Assembly (NCBI GenBank): GCA_027415345.1 | Contig: DAIBTC010000004.1 | Span: 1-46,090, forward strand | DNA: 46,090 nucleotides | Reading direction: 5' to 3' | Source: Nitrospirota bacterium | GTDB taxonomy: Bacteria; Nitrospirota; Leptospirillia; Leptospirillales; Leptospirillaceae | Shown: piece after piece, positions 1 through 10,430 of the stretch | Layout of the letters: each line of letters starts with the position of its first letter | Numbering within the stretch: position 1 is the first letter of the stretch | Notes under the pieces: generated by a model | What the model was told of the DNA's origin: nothing | Seen by the model: only the letters and a program-made list of their open reading frames with translations | Database searches by the model: none | Program-made: the position numbers and the translations under genes

Positions 1-309
1 GTGGTGGCGATCGCGCAGGCAGGGGAACCTGTCGAAATCCTGGCGGGGAAACCGGGACAGGACCTTGCGCTATGGGGCGGATTGGCCTCCCACCGGTATT
101 TCAGGGATAGCCTCTGGTGGGCCCAGCAGCAAAACACGGGACTGACGGTGGTGGTGGCCAGAAAATCCGGGGAAGACGCAAGGGAGAGGACCTTTGAGGA
201 AATACGGCTTGAAAACCCGGGATCCTCCGCAAAAAGGTTGGGGGAATTCCGGGAGAAGGGCCGGTATCCCTTGTCCTGGAGCGAGGTTTATCGCCTCTCG
301 GCCTCATGA
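1..309 (+). CDS. hypothetical protein, probably the 3' part of a gene truncated by the window edge
   Basis: ORF open from base 1 to a stop at 309; no family recognised. Confidence 0.45.
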   Translation: MVAIAQAGEPVEILAGKPGQDLALWGGLASHRYFRDSLWWAQQQNTGLTVVVARKSGEDARERTFEEIRLENPGSSAKRLGEFREKGRYPLSWSEVYRLSAS

Positions 310-385
310 AATCCAAAGAAGGATGTCTTTTGTGATATGATGGCGGGATCGTCGCCTTCAGGAACAAAAAGATAAGAAGAACCAA

Positions 386-460
386 TGGTGGGCGATACAG
401 GTTTCGAACCTGTGACCCCTGCCGTGTGAAGGCAGTGCTCTACCGCTGAGCTAATCGCCC
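386..460 (-). tRNA. tRNA-Val (anticodon CAC), CCA encoded
   Basis: Reverse complement GGGCGATTAGCTCAGCGGTAGAGCACTGCCTTCACACGGCAGGGGTCACAGGTTCGAAACCTGTATCGCCCACCA folds as a cloverleaf; loop TTCACAC gives CAC. Confidence 0.95.
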
Positions 461-540
461 CCTCGGGAAGTCCTGATTCTAGAGAAAACCCGGGAGATTA
501 TCAAGAGACTGGTATTTTTTCTGTCGACCAAGGAGCCGAT

Positions 541-3393
541 GTGGACTTCAAGAACACCCTGAACCTGCCAAAGACAGACTTTCCGATGAAGGCGGACCTT
601 CCGGCCAAGGAACAGGGTTATCTCGCCGTCTGGGACAGGGAGGACCTCTATGCAAAAATGAAGTCCTCCTCAAAGGGAAGAGCCCTCTTCATCCTCCACG
701 ACGGCCCCCCTTACGCCAACGGCCACCTTCATATGGGCCACGCCATGAACAAGATCCTCAAAGACATCATCAACCGGGTCTCCCTCAAGAAGGGCCTCGG
801 CCTCTCCTATGTGCCGGGGTGGGATTGCCACGGACTCCCCATCGAGCACAAGGTCCTGAAAGACCTGGGAAAGAAGAGATCCGAGCTGTCCGCCCTGGAG
901 ATCAGGAAAAAATGCCGGGAGTCCGCCTCCTTCTATTCGGAAGTTCAAAAGAAGGAATTTCTCAGAATGGGGGTCCTGGGGGATTTTCGGCACCCCTACC
1001 TCACGATGGATTTTTCCTATGAGGCGGAGATCTTGAGAAGCCTCGGACGGATGAACGACCAGGGGCGTATCTACAAGGGGGAAAAACCCGTCCTCTGGTG
1101 CGGAACCTGCGAAACGGCCCTGGCAGATGCCGAAGTCGAGTACGCCCCCCATCGGTCCCAATCGGTCACTGTTCTCTTCGCGAAAACCGATTCTCAAAAG
1201 AAGACCTACTACCCCATCTGGACGACCACCCCCTGGACACTCCCCGCCAACCAGGCCGTGGCCGTCAATCCGGAGATCCGGTATAGCCTGCTCGAACTGA
1301 CCCACGATACTTTGAACCTTACCAAGGGAGACATTCTCATCGTGGCGGAGGCCATCCTCGACCGATTGCGCCAGGAAGGAAAATCCCCCTGGAAGGAGAT
1401 CCTGGAGGCTTCGCGGATCGCAGGGACCCGGACGGGTGCCGAGCTCCTTTTTGAGAAACCACGCCTTTTGCATCCCTTCATCCCCGGAAAGACCGTTCCG
1501 CTGGTCGCCGGTTCCTTTGTCCAGACGGATCAGGGAACCGGACTCGTCCATATCGCTCCCGGCCATGGGGAGGAGGACTTCGAGGTCGGCCGGGCGAACG
1601 CCCTTTCCAGCGAGTCTCCCGTTACCGGAAAGGGACGCTTCGGGCCCGCCATCGCCGCGGTGGACTCTTCATGGACCGGTCTCAGGGTCCTGGAGGCGGG
1701 TCCCGTCGTAATCGCCCTTCTTGAAAAGACCCGGACCCTTCTCCACCAGGAGATGCTCGAACACTCCTATCCCCATTGCTGGCGGTGCAAGAACCCTGTC
1801 TTTTACCGGGCCACCTCCCAGTGGTTCCTTTCACTGGAGACGGAAGGTCTCCGGGAAAAGACCCTCTCCGCCATCGGGGATGTCCACTGGATCCCCGAGA
1901 AGGGAGAAAACCGGATCCGGGGGATGATCGAAACCCGCCCGGACTGGTGCCTCTCACGCCAGAGATCCTGGGGAGTTCCCATTCCCGCCTATTCCTGCAA
2001 CCACTGCGGAACGAGTACTCTCGAAGGAAATTTTGTCCGGCGGATCGCCGACCGTGCCGAACGGGAGGGGGTGGATTTCTGGTTCGAACCGGAGGCCGGA
2101 AAGACCCTCCTTCAGGGCCTTCGCTGCCCCGCATGCGGGGGAGAAGACCTCTCCCTCGAAGAAGACATCCTTGATGTCTGGTTTGATTCGGGAGTGAGCC
2201 ACGAGGCCGTCCTCAGGAAGAGACCGGACCTCGCCTGGCCCGCCGATCTCTATCTCGAAGGCTCAGACCAGCACAGGGGATGGTTTCACTCCTCTCTCCT
2301 CACCTCGATGGCCCTGGAAGGTCGTCCTCCCTACAAGGCGGTCCTGACCCACGGATTCGTTGTCGACGGCCAGGGAAAGAAGATGGCCAAAACCCTGGGA
2401 AATGTCATCGCCCCCTCCGAGATCATCGACAAGTACGGAGCGGATGTCCTGAGGCTCTGGGTCGCCGCCTCCGACTATCAGGAAGACACGCGGCTTTCCC
2501 TTGAAATCATGAACAACCTGGTGGATGGGTATAGAAAGATCCGGAACACCTTCCGTTACATGCTGAGCAATCTCTACGACTATCCCTGGGAAATCGGTCC
2601 CTCCCCCTCCGCCGACATCCTGGACCGCTGGATCCTTTCTGTATGGGAACAGACAAAGACCTCGATTCTCGACGCCTATGACCAGAGGAAATTTGCCCAG
2701 GTCGTCCAGACCATCAACCATTTCTGCTCCATCTCCCTCTCGGCCCACTACTTCGACATGATCAAGGACAGGTTATACGCCGAAAGTGCGGGGGGAGAGA
2801 CAAGACGCCACACCCAGGCGACCATGGCCCGGATCCTGGAAGATTTGTCAGCCATCCTCCATCCCGTTCTCCCCTTCACCACGACAGAAATCGCCCACCA
2901 TGCCTCCAGGAATTCCCCCGACAGACTCCTGGACGATTCGATGGCCATCCTCATGAAACCCTTTCCGGGCCCCGAGACCGCAAGGATCGACCCCGTTCTG
3001 GAGTCCCGCATCGACACCCTTCTCGAGGTGAGAGCCATCCTGGGAAAGATGACCGATGAGCTGAAAAAGGAGAAGCGCATCGGGAGCACGATGGAGATCC
3101 ATCTCCGCATTTCGGCCCCCCGGGACCGCTTCAACCCCGGGAACTGGCCGGATGAATTTTTTGAAACCTTTTTCATCGTCTCGAAATTTTCCTGGTCTTC
3201 CCCCGGGGCCCCGGAGGAGGGCCCGGTCCTGGCCACTGCGGAGGGACCTGATCCGGAATCGAGGCTCTTCCTCCTAGCGGCCCCGGGGAACAAGTGCGAA
3301 CGCTGCTGGCTCAGAAAAACGACGACAGGCAAGAACCCCGAGGGTCTTCCCGTCTGCGAACGGTGCTTCCGGACCCTCCGGACCCCGGCCTAG
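541..3393 (+). CDS. ileS: isoleucyl-tRNA synthetase
   Basis: 950 aa; HIGH-like HMGHAMNK, DGQGKKMAKTLGN (KMSKS-like), WFDSG, C-terminal Cys zinc cluster; GTG start with AAGGAG upstream. Confidence 0.97.
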   Translation: MDFKNTLNLPKTDFPMKADLPAKEQGYLAVWDREDLYAKMKSSSKGRALFILHDGPPYANGHLHMGHAMNKILKDIINRVSLKKGLGLSYVPGWDCHGLPIEHKVLKDLGKKRSELSALEIRKKCRESASFYSEVQKKEFLRMGVLGDFRHPYLTMDFSYEAEILRSLGRMNDQGRIYKGEKPVLWCGTCETALADAEVEYAPHRSQSVTVLFAKTDSQKKTYYPIWTTTPWTLPANQAVAVNPEIRYSLLELTHDTLNLTKGDILIVAEAILDRLRQEGKSPWKEILEASRIAGTRTGAELLFEKPRLLHPFIPGKTVPLVAGSFVQTDQGTGLVHIAPGHGEEDFEVGRANALSSESPVTGKGRFGPAIAAVDSSWTGLRVLEAGPVVIALLEKTRTLLHQEMLEHSYPHCWRCKNPVFYRATSQWFLSLETEGLREKTLSAIGDVHWIPEKGENRIRGMIETRPDWCLSRQRSWGVPIPAYSCNHCGTSTLEGNFVRRIADRAEREGVDFWFEPEAGKTLLQGLRCPACGGEDLSLEEDILDVWFDSGVSHEAVLRKRPDLAWPADLYLEGSDQHRGWFHSSLLTSMALEGRPPYKAVLTHGFVVDGQGKKMAKTLGNVIAPSEIIDKYGADVLRLWVAASDYQEDTRLSLEIMNNLVDGYRKIRNTFRYMLSNLYDYPWEIGPSPSADILDRWILSVWEQTKTSILDAYDQRKFAQVVQTINHFCSISLSAHYFDMIKDRLYAESAGGETRRHTQATMARILEDLSAILHPVLPFTTTEIAHHASRNSPDRLLDDSMAILMKPFPGPETARIDPVLESRIDTLLEVRAILGKMTDELKKEKRIGSTMEIHLRISAPRDRFNPGNWPDEFFETFFIVSKFSWSSPGAPEEGPVLATAEGPDPESRLFLLAAPGNKCERCWLRKTTTGKNPEGLPVCERCFRTLRTPA

Positions 3394-3420
3394 GAGGCTG
3401 GCTCCAGGACTCCAATTTTA

Positions 3421-3429
3421 TGATATAAT
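3421..3429 (+). promoter_or_regulatory. candidate extended -10 promoter (TGATATAAT) for lspA
   Basis: TGnTATAAT in the ileS-lspA gap; poor -35. Confidence 0.45.
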
Positions 3430-3474
3430 TTCAGAACAGGATGGTCCGGGCCCTGGAACTCATGCCTGGATTCC

Positions 3475-3996
3475 TTGAAAAGGGGATGGCCAATCAAAAA
3501 ATCATGGCTGCTTTACGGGATTGTCGGAGCAGGACTCTTTGCCCTCGACCAGGCGACCAAATATCTTGTCCTTACGAAACTTCCGTTAGGAACCGAAACC
3601 GAGATCCTTCCGCATTTTTTCAGGATCGTATCCGTCCGGAACACAGGCATCGTGTTCGGTCTCTTTTCCCAAGGAGACACCCAATCACACCAGGGAGGAT
3701 TCATCCTCTTCACCCTTTTGGCCATCGTCGCGCTCCTTTACTACAGCCGAAGAAAGAAGGCCGCGGATTCTTCCGAATTCTATCCGCTGGCCCTCATCCT
3801 CGGAGGAGCGACGGGAAACCTTGTGGACAGGATTCTTCATGGACGTGTCATCGACTTTCTCGACTTCTATATCCGGGACCATCATTGGCCCGCCTTCAAC
3901 ATTGCCGACTCCGGGATCGTGGTGGGGGTCGGCCTTCTGCTTCTTCTCCAGTGGGAGGAGGAGCGAAAGCAGAAAAGGGCATCATTTGAACACTGA
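3475..3996 (+). CDS. lspA: lipoprotein signal peptidase (signal peptidase II)
   Basis: FALDQATKYLV, VRNTGIVFGLF, GGATGNLVDRILHGRVIDFLDFY and FNIADSGIVVG motifs. Confidence 0.95.
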   Translation: MKRGWPIKKSWLLYGIVGAGLFALDQATKYLVLTKLPLGTETEILPHFFRIVSVRNTGIVFGLFSQGDTQSHQGGFILFTLLAIVALLYYSRRKKAADSSEFYPLALILGGATGNLVDRILHGRVIDFLDFYIRDHHWPAFNIADSGIVVGVGLLLLLQWEEERKQKRASFEH

Positions 3997-4042
3997 TTTC
4001 GCCAATTCATCCATGAAACCCAGAGCTTAGGAGGAGATCGGC

Positions 4043-4948
4043 ATGGAACAAAACCAAAAAAGCCGCATCACCCGGATTCAACTGGCTCTCGAAAACAGTG
4101 AATGGCTCAAGGCCTTCCATCTTTCGGAGGCCGCCATCGGGGACGAACCGGATGTCCTCCCTTTCCGCTACCTCATGATCGATGCCCTGATCCAGGGGGG
4201 ACGATTCGACGAGGCCCTCAAAAGGGTCACGGAATGGCGTAAGACCTTTCCCCAGGACAGGAAACTCGGAATTTACACGCTCCACCTTCTCATCTATTTC
4301 AAGAAATTCGAGGAGGCCGAGGTTCTGGGAAACTCCCTGATCGAGGGGTGCCAGAACATCATCGAAAAACGGGACATACTGCTTCACCTGGCCTTTGCCG
4401 CCCACGGAAAGGCGGACCCGAAGCGGGCGGTCCTCCTCTTAAACGACCTGATCCAGGAGGATCCCCTCAACACCGATGCCTATGAAACGATCGGAAAGAT
4501 CTATTTCGAGCATGCCAGGTTCGAGGAGGCCGAGCGCTATTTCCTCCAGTTGACCGACATCGACCCCCTCCATCCCCGGGTCCACCAGTTGCTAGGCCTC
4601 CTCTACTCGGAACAGGGAAAATGGGACGAAGCCATCATGGAGCTCGAGGAGGCGATCGAAATCGAACCGAGTGACGAGACGATGCGGGAACTGGGTTGGA
4701 CTCTCAACATGGTCGGAGACAGGGACGGGGCCATCAGCGTCCTTGAGGAGGCCCTGGACATGAATCCTCTCAACCTCCAGGCCCGGATCGACCTAGGAAC
4801 GATCTACATGGATCAGGAAGACTATGATCGCGCCATCAGCGAATGGAAAATCGCCCAGAAACAGGATCCGGGCAATTCCACGATCAAATCCTTCCTGGAA
4901 AAAGCCCGGGAGAAGGTTGAAAAGGATAGATCCGTCAGTCGGCATTGA
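4043..4948 (+). CDS. tetratricopeptide repeat protein
   Basis: 301 aa with repeated TPR signatures (e.g. AYETIGKIYFEHARFEEAERYFLQLTDIDP). Confidence 0.85.
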   Translation: MEQNQKSRITRIQLALENSEWLKAFHLSEAAIGDEPDVLPFRYLMIDALIQGGRFDEALKRVTEWRKTFPQDRKLGIYTLHLLIYFKKFEEAEVLGNSLIEGCQNIIEKRDILLHLAFAAHGKADPKRAVLLLNDLIQEDPLNTDAYETIGKIYFEHARFEEAERYFLQLTDIDPLHPRVHQLLGLLYSEQGKWDEAIMELEEAIEIEPSDETMRELGWTLNMVGDRDGAISVLEEALDMNPLNLQARIDLGTIYMDQEDYDRAISEWKIAQKQDPGNSTIKSFLEKAREKVEKDRSVSRH

Positions 4949-5024
4949 CCTCATCCGACAACGAACCGGCAAAAGGGGGGATATCCCCGGAGAAGGGCTC
5001 CCCGACCTCCCGGAGTCCTGCCGG

Positions 5025-5981
5025 ATGTTCCAGGTCGACCCGGGAGAATCGAAAAAGCGGCTCGATCACTATCTGGCCCAGAAATGCCTTCCCTTCTCGC
5101 GATCGAGAATCCAGAAAATCATTGACGAAGGCCTGATTACTGTCAATGGAGGAGAGGAAACCGCCTCCTACAAGGTCCGCGGAGGTGACCTCATCACCGT
5201 CCGGATCCCTCCCCCTGCCCCCTCCGAAGAGACTCCCGAGGAGATGCCGCTCGATATCCTCTTCGAGGATGACTTTCTGATTGTCCTGAACAAGCCTCCC
5301 CAGCTGGTCGTCCACCCTGCCCCCGGACATCGGTCAGGAACCCTTTTGAATGGCCTTCTGGGCCACCTGGAAAAGACCAGGGATCCGGAGGAGACGCTGG
5401 AGGATCCTCCGAGGGCAGGTCTTGTCCACCGCCTCGACCAGGACACGTCGGGCCTGATGGTCGTGGGAAAGACTTCCGAGGTCCTCGACCACCTGATGGG
5501 CCAGTTCAAGGACAGAAATGTTTCGAAAAGCTATATCGCCCTTGTCATCGGGATTCCGCCCTCCAAAAGGGGAACGATCGACGCCCCCATCGGACGGTCT
5601 TCCGGAGACAGGAAGAAATTTGCAGTCACGGCCTCGGGAAAACCCTCCCTCACCCGGTACAGGGTGATGACCACCTATGTCGAAGGGTATGCGCTATTGG
5701 ATATCACCTTGCTGACAGGACGGACCCACCAGATCCGGGTGCATTTTCACCACCTGGGATACCCGCTGGCGGGAGATCCGGTCTATAGAAAAAGGGGGAG
5801 ACGGGAGGAGGGACGATTCCCCAGGATCATGCTACATGCCGCAAGGCTGGGATTCACCCACCCTGTGACCGGCCAGGAGATGAACTTCTCGGCACCGATT
5901 CCCGAAGACATGCAGGGGGCCCTCAACAGCCTCACCGAGCGCCCCCTTGCGGAGATCAAGACCCCTACAGGGTCGCCATGA
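5025..5981 (+). CDS. rluD: RluA/RluD-family 23S rRNA pseudouridine synthase
   Basis: S4-like N-terminus, GLVHRLDQDTSGLMVVGKT and GRTHQIRVHFHHLGYPLAGDPVY; start set at ATG 5025 rather than the longer ORF. Confidence 0.9.
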   Translation: MFQVDPGESKKRLDHYLAQKCLPFSRSRIQKIIDEGLITVNGGEETASYKVRGGDLITVRIPPPAPSEETPEEMPLDILFEDDFLIVLNKPPQLVVHPAPGHRSGTLLNGLLGHLEKTRDPEETLEDPPRAGLVHRLDQDTSGLMVVGKTSEVLDHLMGQFKDRNVSKSYIALVIGIPPSKRGTIDAPIGRSSGDRKKFAVTASGKPSLTRYRVMTTYVEGYALLDITLLTGRTHQIRVHFHHLGYPLAGDPVYRKRGRREEGRFPRIMLHAARLGFTHPVTGQEMNFSAPIPEDMQGALNSLTERPLAEIKTPTGSP

Positions 5982-7248
5982 CCATCCCGGTCAGCGGTTT
6001 CGGATAAAAATAGGTCGACTTCTGCGGCATCAGCTCCCCCCGGAGCGAGACCTCCTCGATCACCTTTGCCGGAACAGGCCGGATAAAGAAGCCGATGGCA
6101 TACTCGCGGCTCCCGAAGACCTTCTCGAGAACGGAGGGGGCCGATTTGTCGTATCTAAGAAGATCCTCGGTCCGGATCCGTTCGGGCGTGATTCCTAAAA
6201 GAGGCGAAAGAATCCCTTCCTGGAGCCAGTAGGTATCAAGTCCCTTCACTCCTTCTCCCCTCTCCACATTCAGCCGGCAGAGAAGAAGCTCCCTCGTATC
6301 CCGGACCGCCACTCCGATCACCGTCTCCTGCGGGGAGGATTGCCGGAGGAGAGAGAGAAATCGGTCCGATTCCGCCGCAGGAATGCGCGTGAGAGTTCCG
6401 CGGGAGGCAAGGGCCGACACGAAGGAGGAGACCGCATCCGGAGCAAGGGTCCGGACCAGACGGTGGGTGGGAAGAACGGACAGGTTTTCGTCTTCGAGGG
6501 CGGCCAGGAAGACGGTCACGAACTCGTAGGGGGCATTCGGATCAGGATTGGAGACGAGAGACCGGCGGTAGTTCCGGTAGGCGAGATAGGTCTCGTAGCG
6601 ATGATGGCCATCGGCGATGAAAAGGGCCTTCTTCGCGAAGGAGGCCACCACCGCCTCAATGGCTCCCTTGTCCGTCACCGCCCCCAGCGTGTGAAGGACT
6701 CCGTCCGCATCCTTCGCCCGGAAACGCTCCCGGGAGTGCTTTTCAAGAAGCCCCATGATCTCCCGGCGGCTGTCAGGATAGAGAAGGTAGATCTGGCTGA
6801 AGGAGCAGGCCGTCGCCTTGAAAAGGGCCATCCGGTCCTCCTTCGGCCCCTGCAGGGTGCGCTCGTGGGGGTAGACAATCTTCTTTTCCCATTCCTCGAG
6901 GCGGATCCTTCCGACAAAGCCGTGGATGGTGCGCTCGGTCCCGGTCAGCGGGTCCCGGAAGGTCATGGAATACGGATAAAGGGCCGGCTGGTCATCGACC
7001 TTCAGGACCCCGGATTGCCTCATCCGGTCCAGCTCCTTTTTGGCCCGGACATATCGGTTGTCTTCCGGGGTCTCCGGATCGGGGGCTATCGGAAGCTCGA
7101 GACGGATGACATTGTCGGGATGACGTTCGTAAAAGGCCTTCTGGGCCTCCTTCGAAATGATGTCGTAGGGCGGAGTGGTCAACTGGTCCATCGAATCCTT
7201 TAGAGAATCCGCGTATACCAGTCCTTTGAAGGGAATCAGATCAGCCAA
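5965..7248 (-). CDS. DUF1015 family protein
   Basis: 427 aa; LTTPPYDIISKE, FIADGHHRYETYLAYR. Confidence 0.85.
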   Translation of the reverse strand: MADLIPFKGLVYADSLKDSMDQLTTPPYDIISKEAQKAFYERHPDNVIRLELPIAPDPETPEDNRYVRAKKELDRMRQSGVLKVDDQPALYPYSMTFRDPLTGTERTIHGFVGRIRLEEWEKKIVYPHERTLQGPKEDRMALFKATACSFSQIYLLYPDSRREIMGLLEKHSRERFRAKDADGVLHTLGAVTDKGAIEAVVASFAKKALFIADGHHRYETYLAYRNYRRSLVSNPDPNAPYEFVTVFLAALEDENLSVLPTHRLVRTLAPDAVSSFVSALASRGTLTRIPAAESDRFLSLLRQSSPQETVIGVAVRDTRELLLCRLNVERGEGVKGLDTYWLQEGILSPLLGITPERIRTEDLLRYDKSAPSVLEKVFGSREYAIGFFIRPVPAKVIEEVSLRGELMPQKSTYFYPKPLTGMVMATL

Positions 7249-7287
7249 GGGAGCCTCCGTGGTGGGGAAAGGGAATGAACCGGGTCT

Positions 7288-8286
7288 TCACATGTCCCGG
7301 GAGATGACGAAATCGGACAGGGCGAAAAGGTGCTGGCGGGCCGGAGAGTCCGGGAAGGCGGAAAGGTTCTCCTGGGCCAGCCTCGTAAACTCCCTGGCCC
7401 GGGAAAGCGAATATTCGATCGATCCTGTCTCCCTCATGAGGTCAAGAACCTCCTCGAGGTCCGCGTTTCGGGACTCCCCGGAGCCGATCATCGACTGGAG
7501 CCTTAGGCGGGAAGAGGACGGGACATGGGCCAGGCAGTGTATCAGGGGAAGGGTCATCTTCCCTTCGGCAAGGTCCCGGCCCAGCGTCTTGCCAAGACGA
7601 TCGACGCTCGCCATGTAGTCCAGGGCATCATCGGCCACCTGGAAGGCCATGCCGACAAAGTACCCGAACTGTTCCAGGTGGGTCTTTCCCTTTTCGGAGA
7701 TGCCGCCAAGAATGCCCCCCAGCCGGCAGGTGCTGGCGGTCAGGGTTGCCGTCTTGCAGGCGGCGACGTTGAAATAGTCCTCCTCGGAGGCCTTGAGATT
7801 CCTGTCCAGGAAGAGTTCGAGGATTTCCCCCTCGGACATCTTCTTGCAGGCCAGGGTCAGGGAGTCGTTGATCTCGTCGTTGTGAAGTCCCATGGCAAGC
7901 CAGAGGGAATTGGCGTAAAGGAAATCGCCGACAAGGATCGCCGGCTGATTCCCCCATCGCTGGTGGGCCGCCGGCTTTCCGCGACGGAGTTCGGCGCTGT
8001 CGACGACATCGTCATGGAGAAGGGTCGCCGTATGGATCATCTCCACAACCGCCGCCAGAAGGATGGAGGCATCGCCCTCGGAATGGCAAAGGCGCGAGGA
8101 GATGATCATCAGCAGGGGACGAAGCCTCTTCCCCCCCCCGCTCACGATGTAGGATGTCATCTCGCTGGCAAGCGGAAGCACATCCTTCAGGATGAGGCGA
8201 AGACGATCCTCTACCGCCTCCATCTGGCTCTGGTAAGCGGTCCATATCGAGTTGACACCGGTTGTCACAAGTGGATTCATGCTCAT
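7288..8286 (-). CDS. polyprenyl (octaprenyl/heptaprenyl-type) diphosphate synthase
   Basis: LLHDDVVDSAELRRGKPAAHQRWGNQPAILVGDF and AFQVADDALDYM (Asp-rich motifs); start ambiguous, ORF extends to 8316. Confidence 0.92.
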   Translation of the reverse strand: MSMNPLVTTGVNSIWTAYQSQMEAVEDRLRLILKDVLPLASEMTSYIVSGGGKRLRPLLMIISSRLCHSEGDASILLAAVVEMIHTATLLHDDVVDSAELRRGKPAAHQRWGNQPAILVGDFLYANSLWLAMGLHNDEINDSLTLACKKMSEGEILELFLDRNLKASEEDYFNVAACKTATLTASTCRLGGILGGISEKGKTHLEQFGYFVGMAFQVADDALDYMASVDRLGKTLGRDLAEGKMTLPLIHCLAHVPSSSRLRLQSMIGSGESRNADLEEVLDLMRETGSIEYSLSRAREFTRLAQENLSAFPDSPARQHLFALSDFVISRDM

Positions 8287-8330
8287 AAGATAAGCTTCAC
8301 CCGCGATGATTGTCAAGGAAGACGGGCCCT

Positions 8331-8717
8331 TCAGGGCTCCATTCCGGAATGGTAGACGGTCACTTCGATCCAGTGGCCATCCGGATCCTGAAAATAGAGA
8401 GAACGGGAGACTCCATGGTCGTCAAGGCTGTACGGCATTCCCGATTCCCTCAATTCATCCAGGGCCCGGAGGAAGCCCTCGTCATCGGTCCGGAAGCAGA
8501 AGTGGCGCACGGTGGGAGGAGAGGTCTCCGGAAGACCGCCTCCGTTCGCCAGAAGGGCAACGCAGGTCCCTCCGGCACAAAGAAAGGCGGGATTGGTCCC
8601 CCATTCTTTCTCGAAGCGCCGCTCGAGGCCGAACATCTTTCTATACCAGAGGATCGACCGTTGGACATCCGAAACCGGAATGGCCACATGGTCAAGACCC
8701 GATATCCTGATCATCAA
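8331..8717 (-). CDS. VOC (glyoxalase/bleomycin resistance) family protein
   Basis: ISGLDHVAIPVSDVQRSILWYRKMFGLE ... YFQDPDGHWIEV. Confidence 0.88.
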   Translation of the reverse strand: MMIRISGLDHVAIPVSDVQRSILWYRKMFGLERRFEKEWGTNPAFLCAGGTCVALLANGGGLPETSPPTVRHFCFRTDDEGFLRALDELRESGMPYSLDDHGVSRSLYFQDPDGHWIEVTVYHSGMEP

Positions 8718-8722
8718 TCCGC

Positions 8723-9562
8723 TCAGAAGAGGGTGATATAGCCGATTTTCACAGGGACGAGCGTCATGGAAGAAGAGGATATGCCCGCCCCTGAGAAGGG
8801 ACCCGACTGGTTTTCATAGTCGATTTCAAAAAAGATCCCCTGATGCTTGACGGTTCCGAAGGGGATCATGATCCCGGGTCCCACCCGGAAGGCAAATCCC
8901 GTGGTTCCCACCCCCTCCCCGTTGCTGGCCGTTGAGGAATTGAAGGCCGGACCAAAGGCAAACTCGAGGTAAGGCACGATATTGATCGGAGTGTTTGCCA
9001 CCGTCATCGGGAATCCGCCTCCGTTGGCAAAAAAGTACTGGGCCCCGACCATCACGGGAACATTGGTATCGTTTCCGAAGGCATGGACCGAGATGCCGAG
9101 GGTCAGGGCGAGGTTCTTGTAGATGGTGTACCCTCCCTCGATCCCGACGAGAAACCCCGTCCCGAGTCCCTCGTTTCCGATCGCGCCCGTGACCGTCGGC
9201 CCGCTGGCCGGGACGAATCCGATGTCGGCCTGGAAGAGGATCTGACCCGGGGCCCCGAGCGGGTTGACGGATTCCGACGTAGAGACGTCCGACTGGCCCG
9301 AAAAGTCGGGGAGTCCGTCCTGATTGTCGATATCGACGCCCCAGGATTGACCCGGGCCGGAGAGGACCAGAAAAACGGGAAGCAGGAACAGACCAAGAAG
9401 TCCCAGAAGGATCCGGGAGGACCCGGAGGCGATCCGCTCCGCGCCTTCCGGCGCGGTTGACTGGCATATGGTTTCCCGCAAAGAGTCCCTCCCCACCGAC
9501 TCGTGGTGATCACCCGAGGTCCTCCCGGACCCTGCCATGGTATAATCGCCACATGCTAGCAT
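8723..9562 (-). CDS. putative exported outer-membrane beta-barrel protein (start uncertain)
   Basis: Signal-peptide-like LLGLLGLFLLPVFLVLSGPGQSWG followed by alternating amphipathic segments, ending in ITLF. Confidence 0.6.
   Translation of the reverse strand: MLACGDYTMAGSGRTSGDHHESVGRDSLRETICQSTAPEGAERIASGSSRILLGLLGLFLLPVFLVLSGPGQSWGVDIDNQDGLPDFSGQSDVSTSESVNPLGAPGQILFQADIGFVPASGPTVTGAIGNEGLGTGFLVGIEGGYTIYKNLALTLGISVHAFGNDTNVPVMVGAQYFFANGGGFPMTVANTPINIVPYLEFAFGPAFNSSTASNGEGVGTTGFAFRVGPGIMIPFGTVKHQGIFFEIDYENQSGPFSGAGISSSSMTLVPVKIGYITLF
9538..9546 (+). promoter_or_regulatory. candidate extended -10 promoter (TGGTATAAT)
   Basis: TGGTATAAT immediately upstream of the C-N hydrolase gene. Confidence 0.4.
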
Positions 9563-10430
9563 GAGTCAATCCAAACGACAATCATCCGGAAGCCTTGGCA
9601 AAATGCAGAAAACTCCGAGAAACATCAAGATTACGGTTGTCCAGAACAGTCCGGAATTCGGACGCCCCGAAAAGAACAGGGCCGAGGTTGCGCGGATGCT
9701 TCTTGGCCAGGCCGATCCTTCAGCCGACCTGATCGTTCTCCCCGAACTTTTTGCAACAGGCTACCAGTTCGACTCCAGGGCCGAACTCCGGGATCTGGCC
9801 GAACCGGAAGACGGCCCGACCTTTGGATTCCTGTCCGAAATCTCAGGGGCGACCGGCGCGGTTGTGGTCGCAGGCCTTCCGATCAGGCGCGGGGCAGATT
9901 TCTCGAACGGGGCCCTCGCCATCTTCAAAAACTCCCTTCTCGCCTCCTACGACAAGATTCACCTCTTCGACGAGGAACGCGATTTTTTTGTCGAGGGAAC
10001 CCGTCCCCTCCCGGTCTTCGAAACCCCCTTCGGCCCCATGGGTCTCATGATCTGTTTCGACTGGCTCTTCCCGGAGGCCTTGCGTTCCCTTGCCCTCTCC
10101 GGGGCCCTCGTGGTGGCCCACCCCTCCAACTGGGTCCTTCCTTTCGGTCCCCAGGGAATGATCCTCCGGTCCGTGGAAAACAGGGTCTTTACCGTCACAG
10201 CCAACAGGGTCGGGCGGGAAGAACGGGGAGGGAGGCCTCCCCTGACCTTCATCGGCCAGAGCCAGGTCATCGGCCCACGGGGCGATGTCATTGCCCGGGG
10301 GCCGGCCGATGAGCCCGTCCTCCTTCAGGCAAGGATCGACCCTGAAGAGGCCCGCTCCAAGAAAGTGGCCTCACGAAGTGACTTTTTCGAACAGCGACGG
10401 CCTGGACTCTATTCGTCCCTCACGTCCTAG
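9561..10430 (+). CDS. carbon-nitrogen hydrolase (nitrilase superfamily); start may be 9603
   Basis: IVLPELFATGY, YDKIHLFDEE, GLMICFDWLFPE (Glu-Lys-Cys catalytic motifs). Confidence 0.9.
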   Translation: MSQSKRQSSGSLGKMQKTPRNIKITVVQNSPEFGRPEKNRAEVARMLLGQADPSADLIVLPELFATGYQFDSRAELRDLAEPEDGPTFGFLSEISGATGAVVVAGLPIRRGADFSNGALAIFKNSLLASYDKIHLFDEERDFFVEGTRPLPVFETPFGPMGLMICFDWLFPEALRSLALSGALVVAHPSNWVLPFGPQGMILRSVENRVFTVTANRVGREERGGRPPLTFIGQSQVIGPRGDVIARGPADEPVLLQARIDPEEARSKKVASRSDFFEQRRPGLYSSLTS

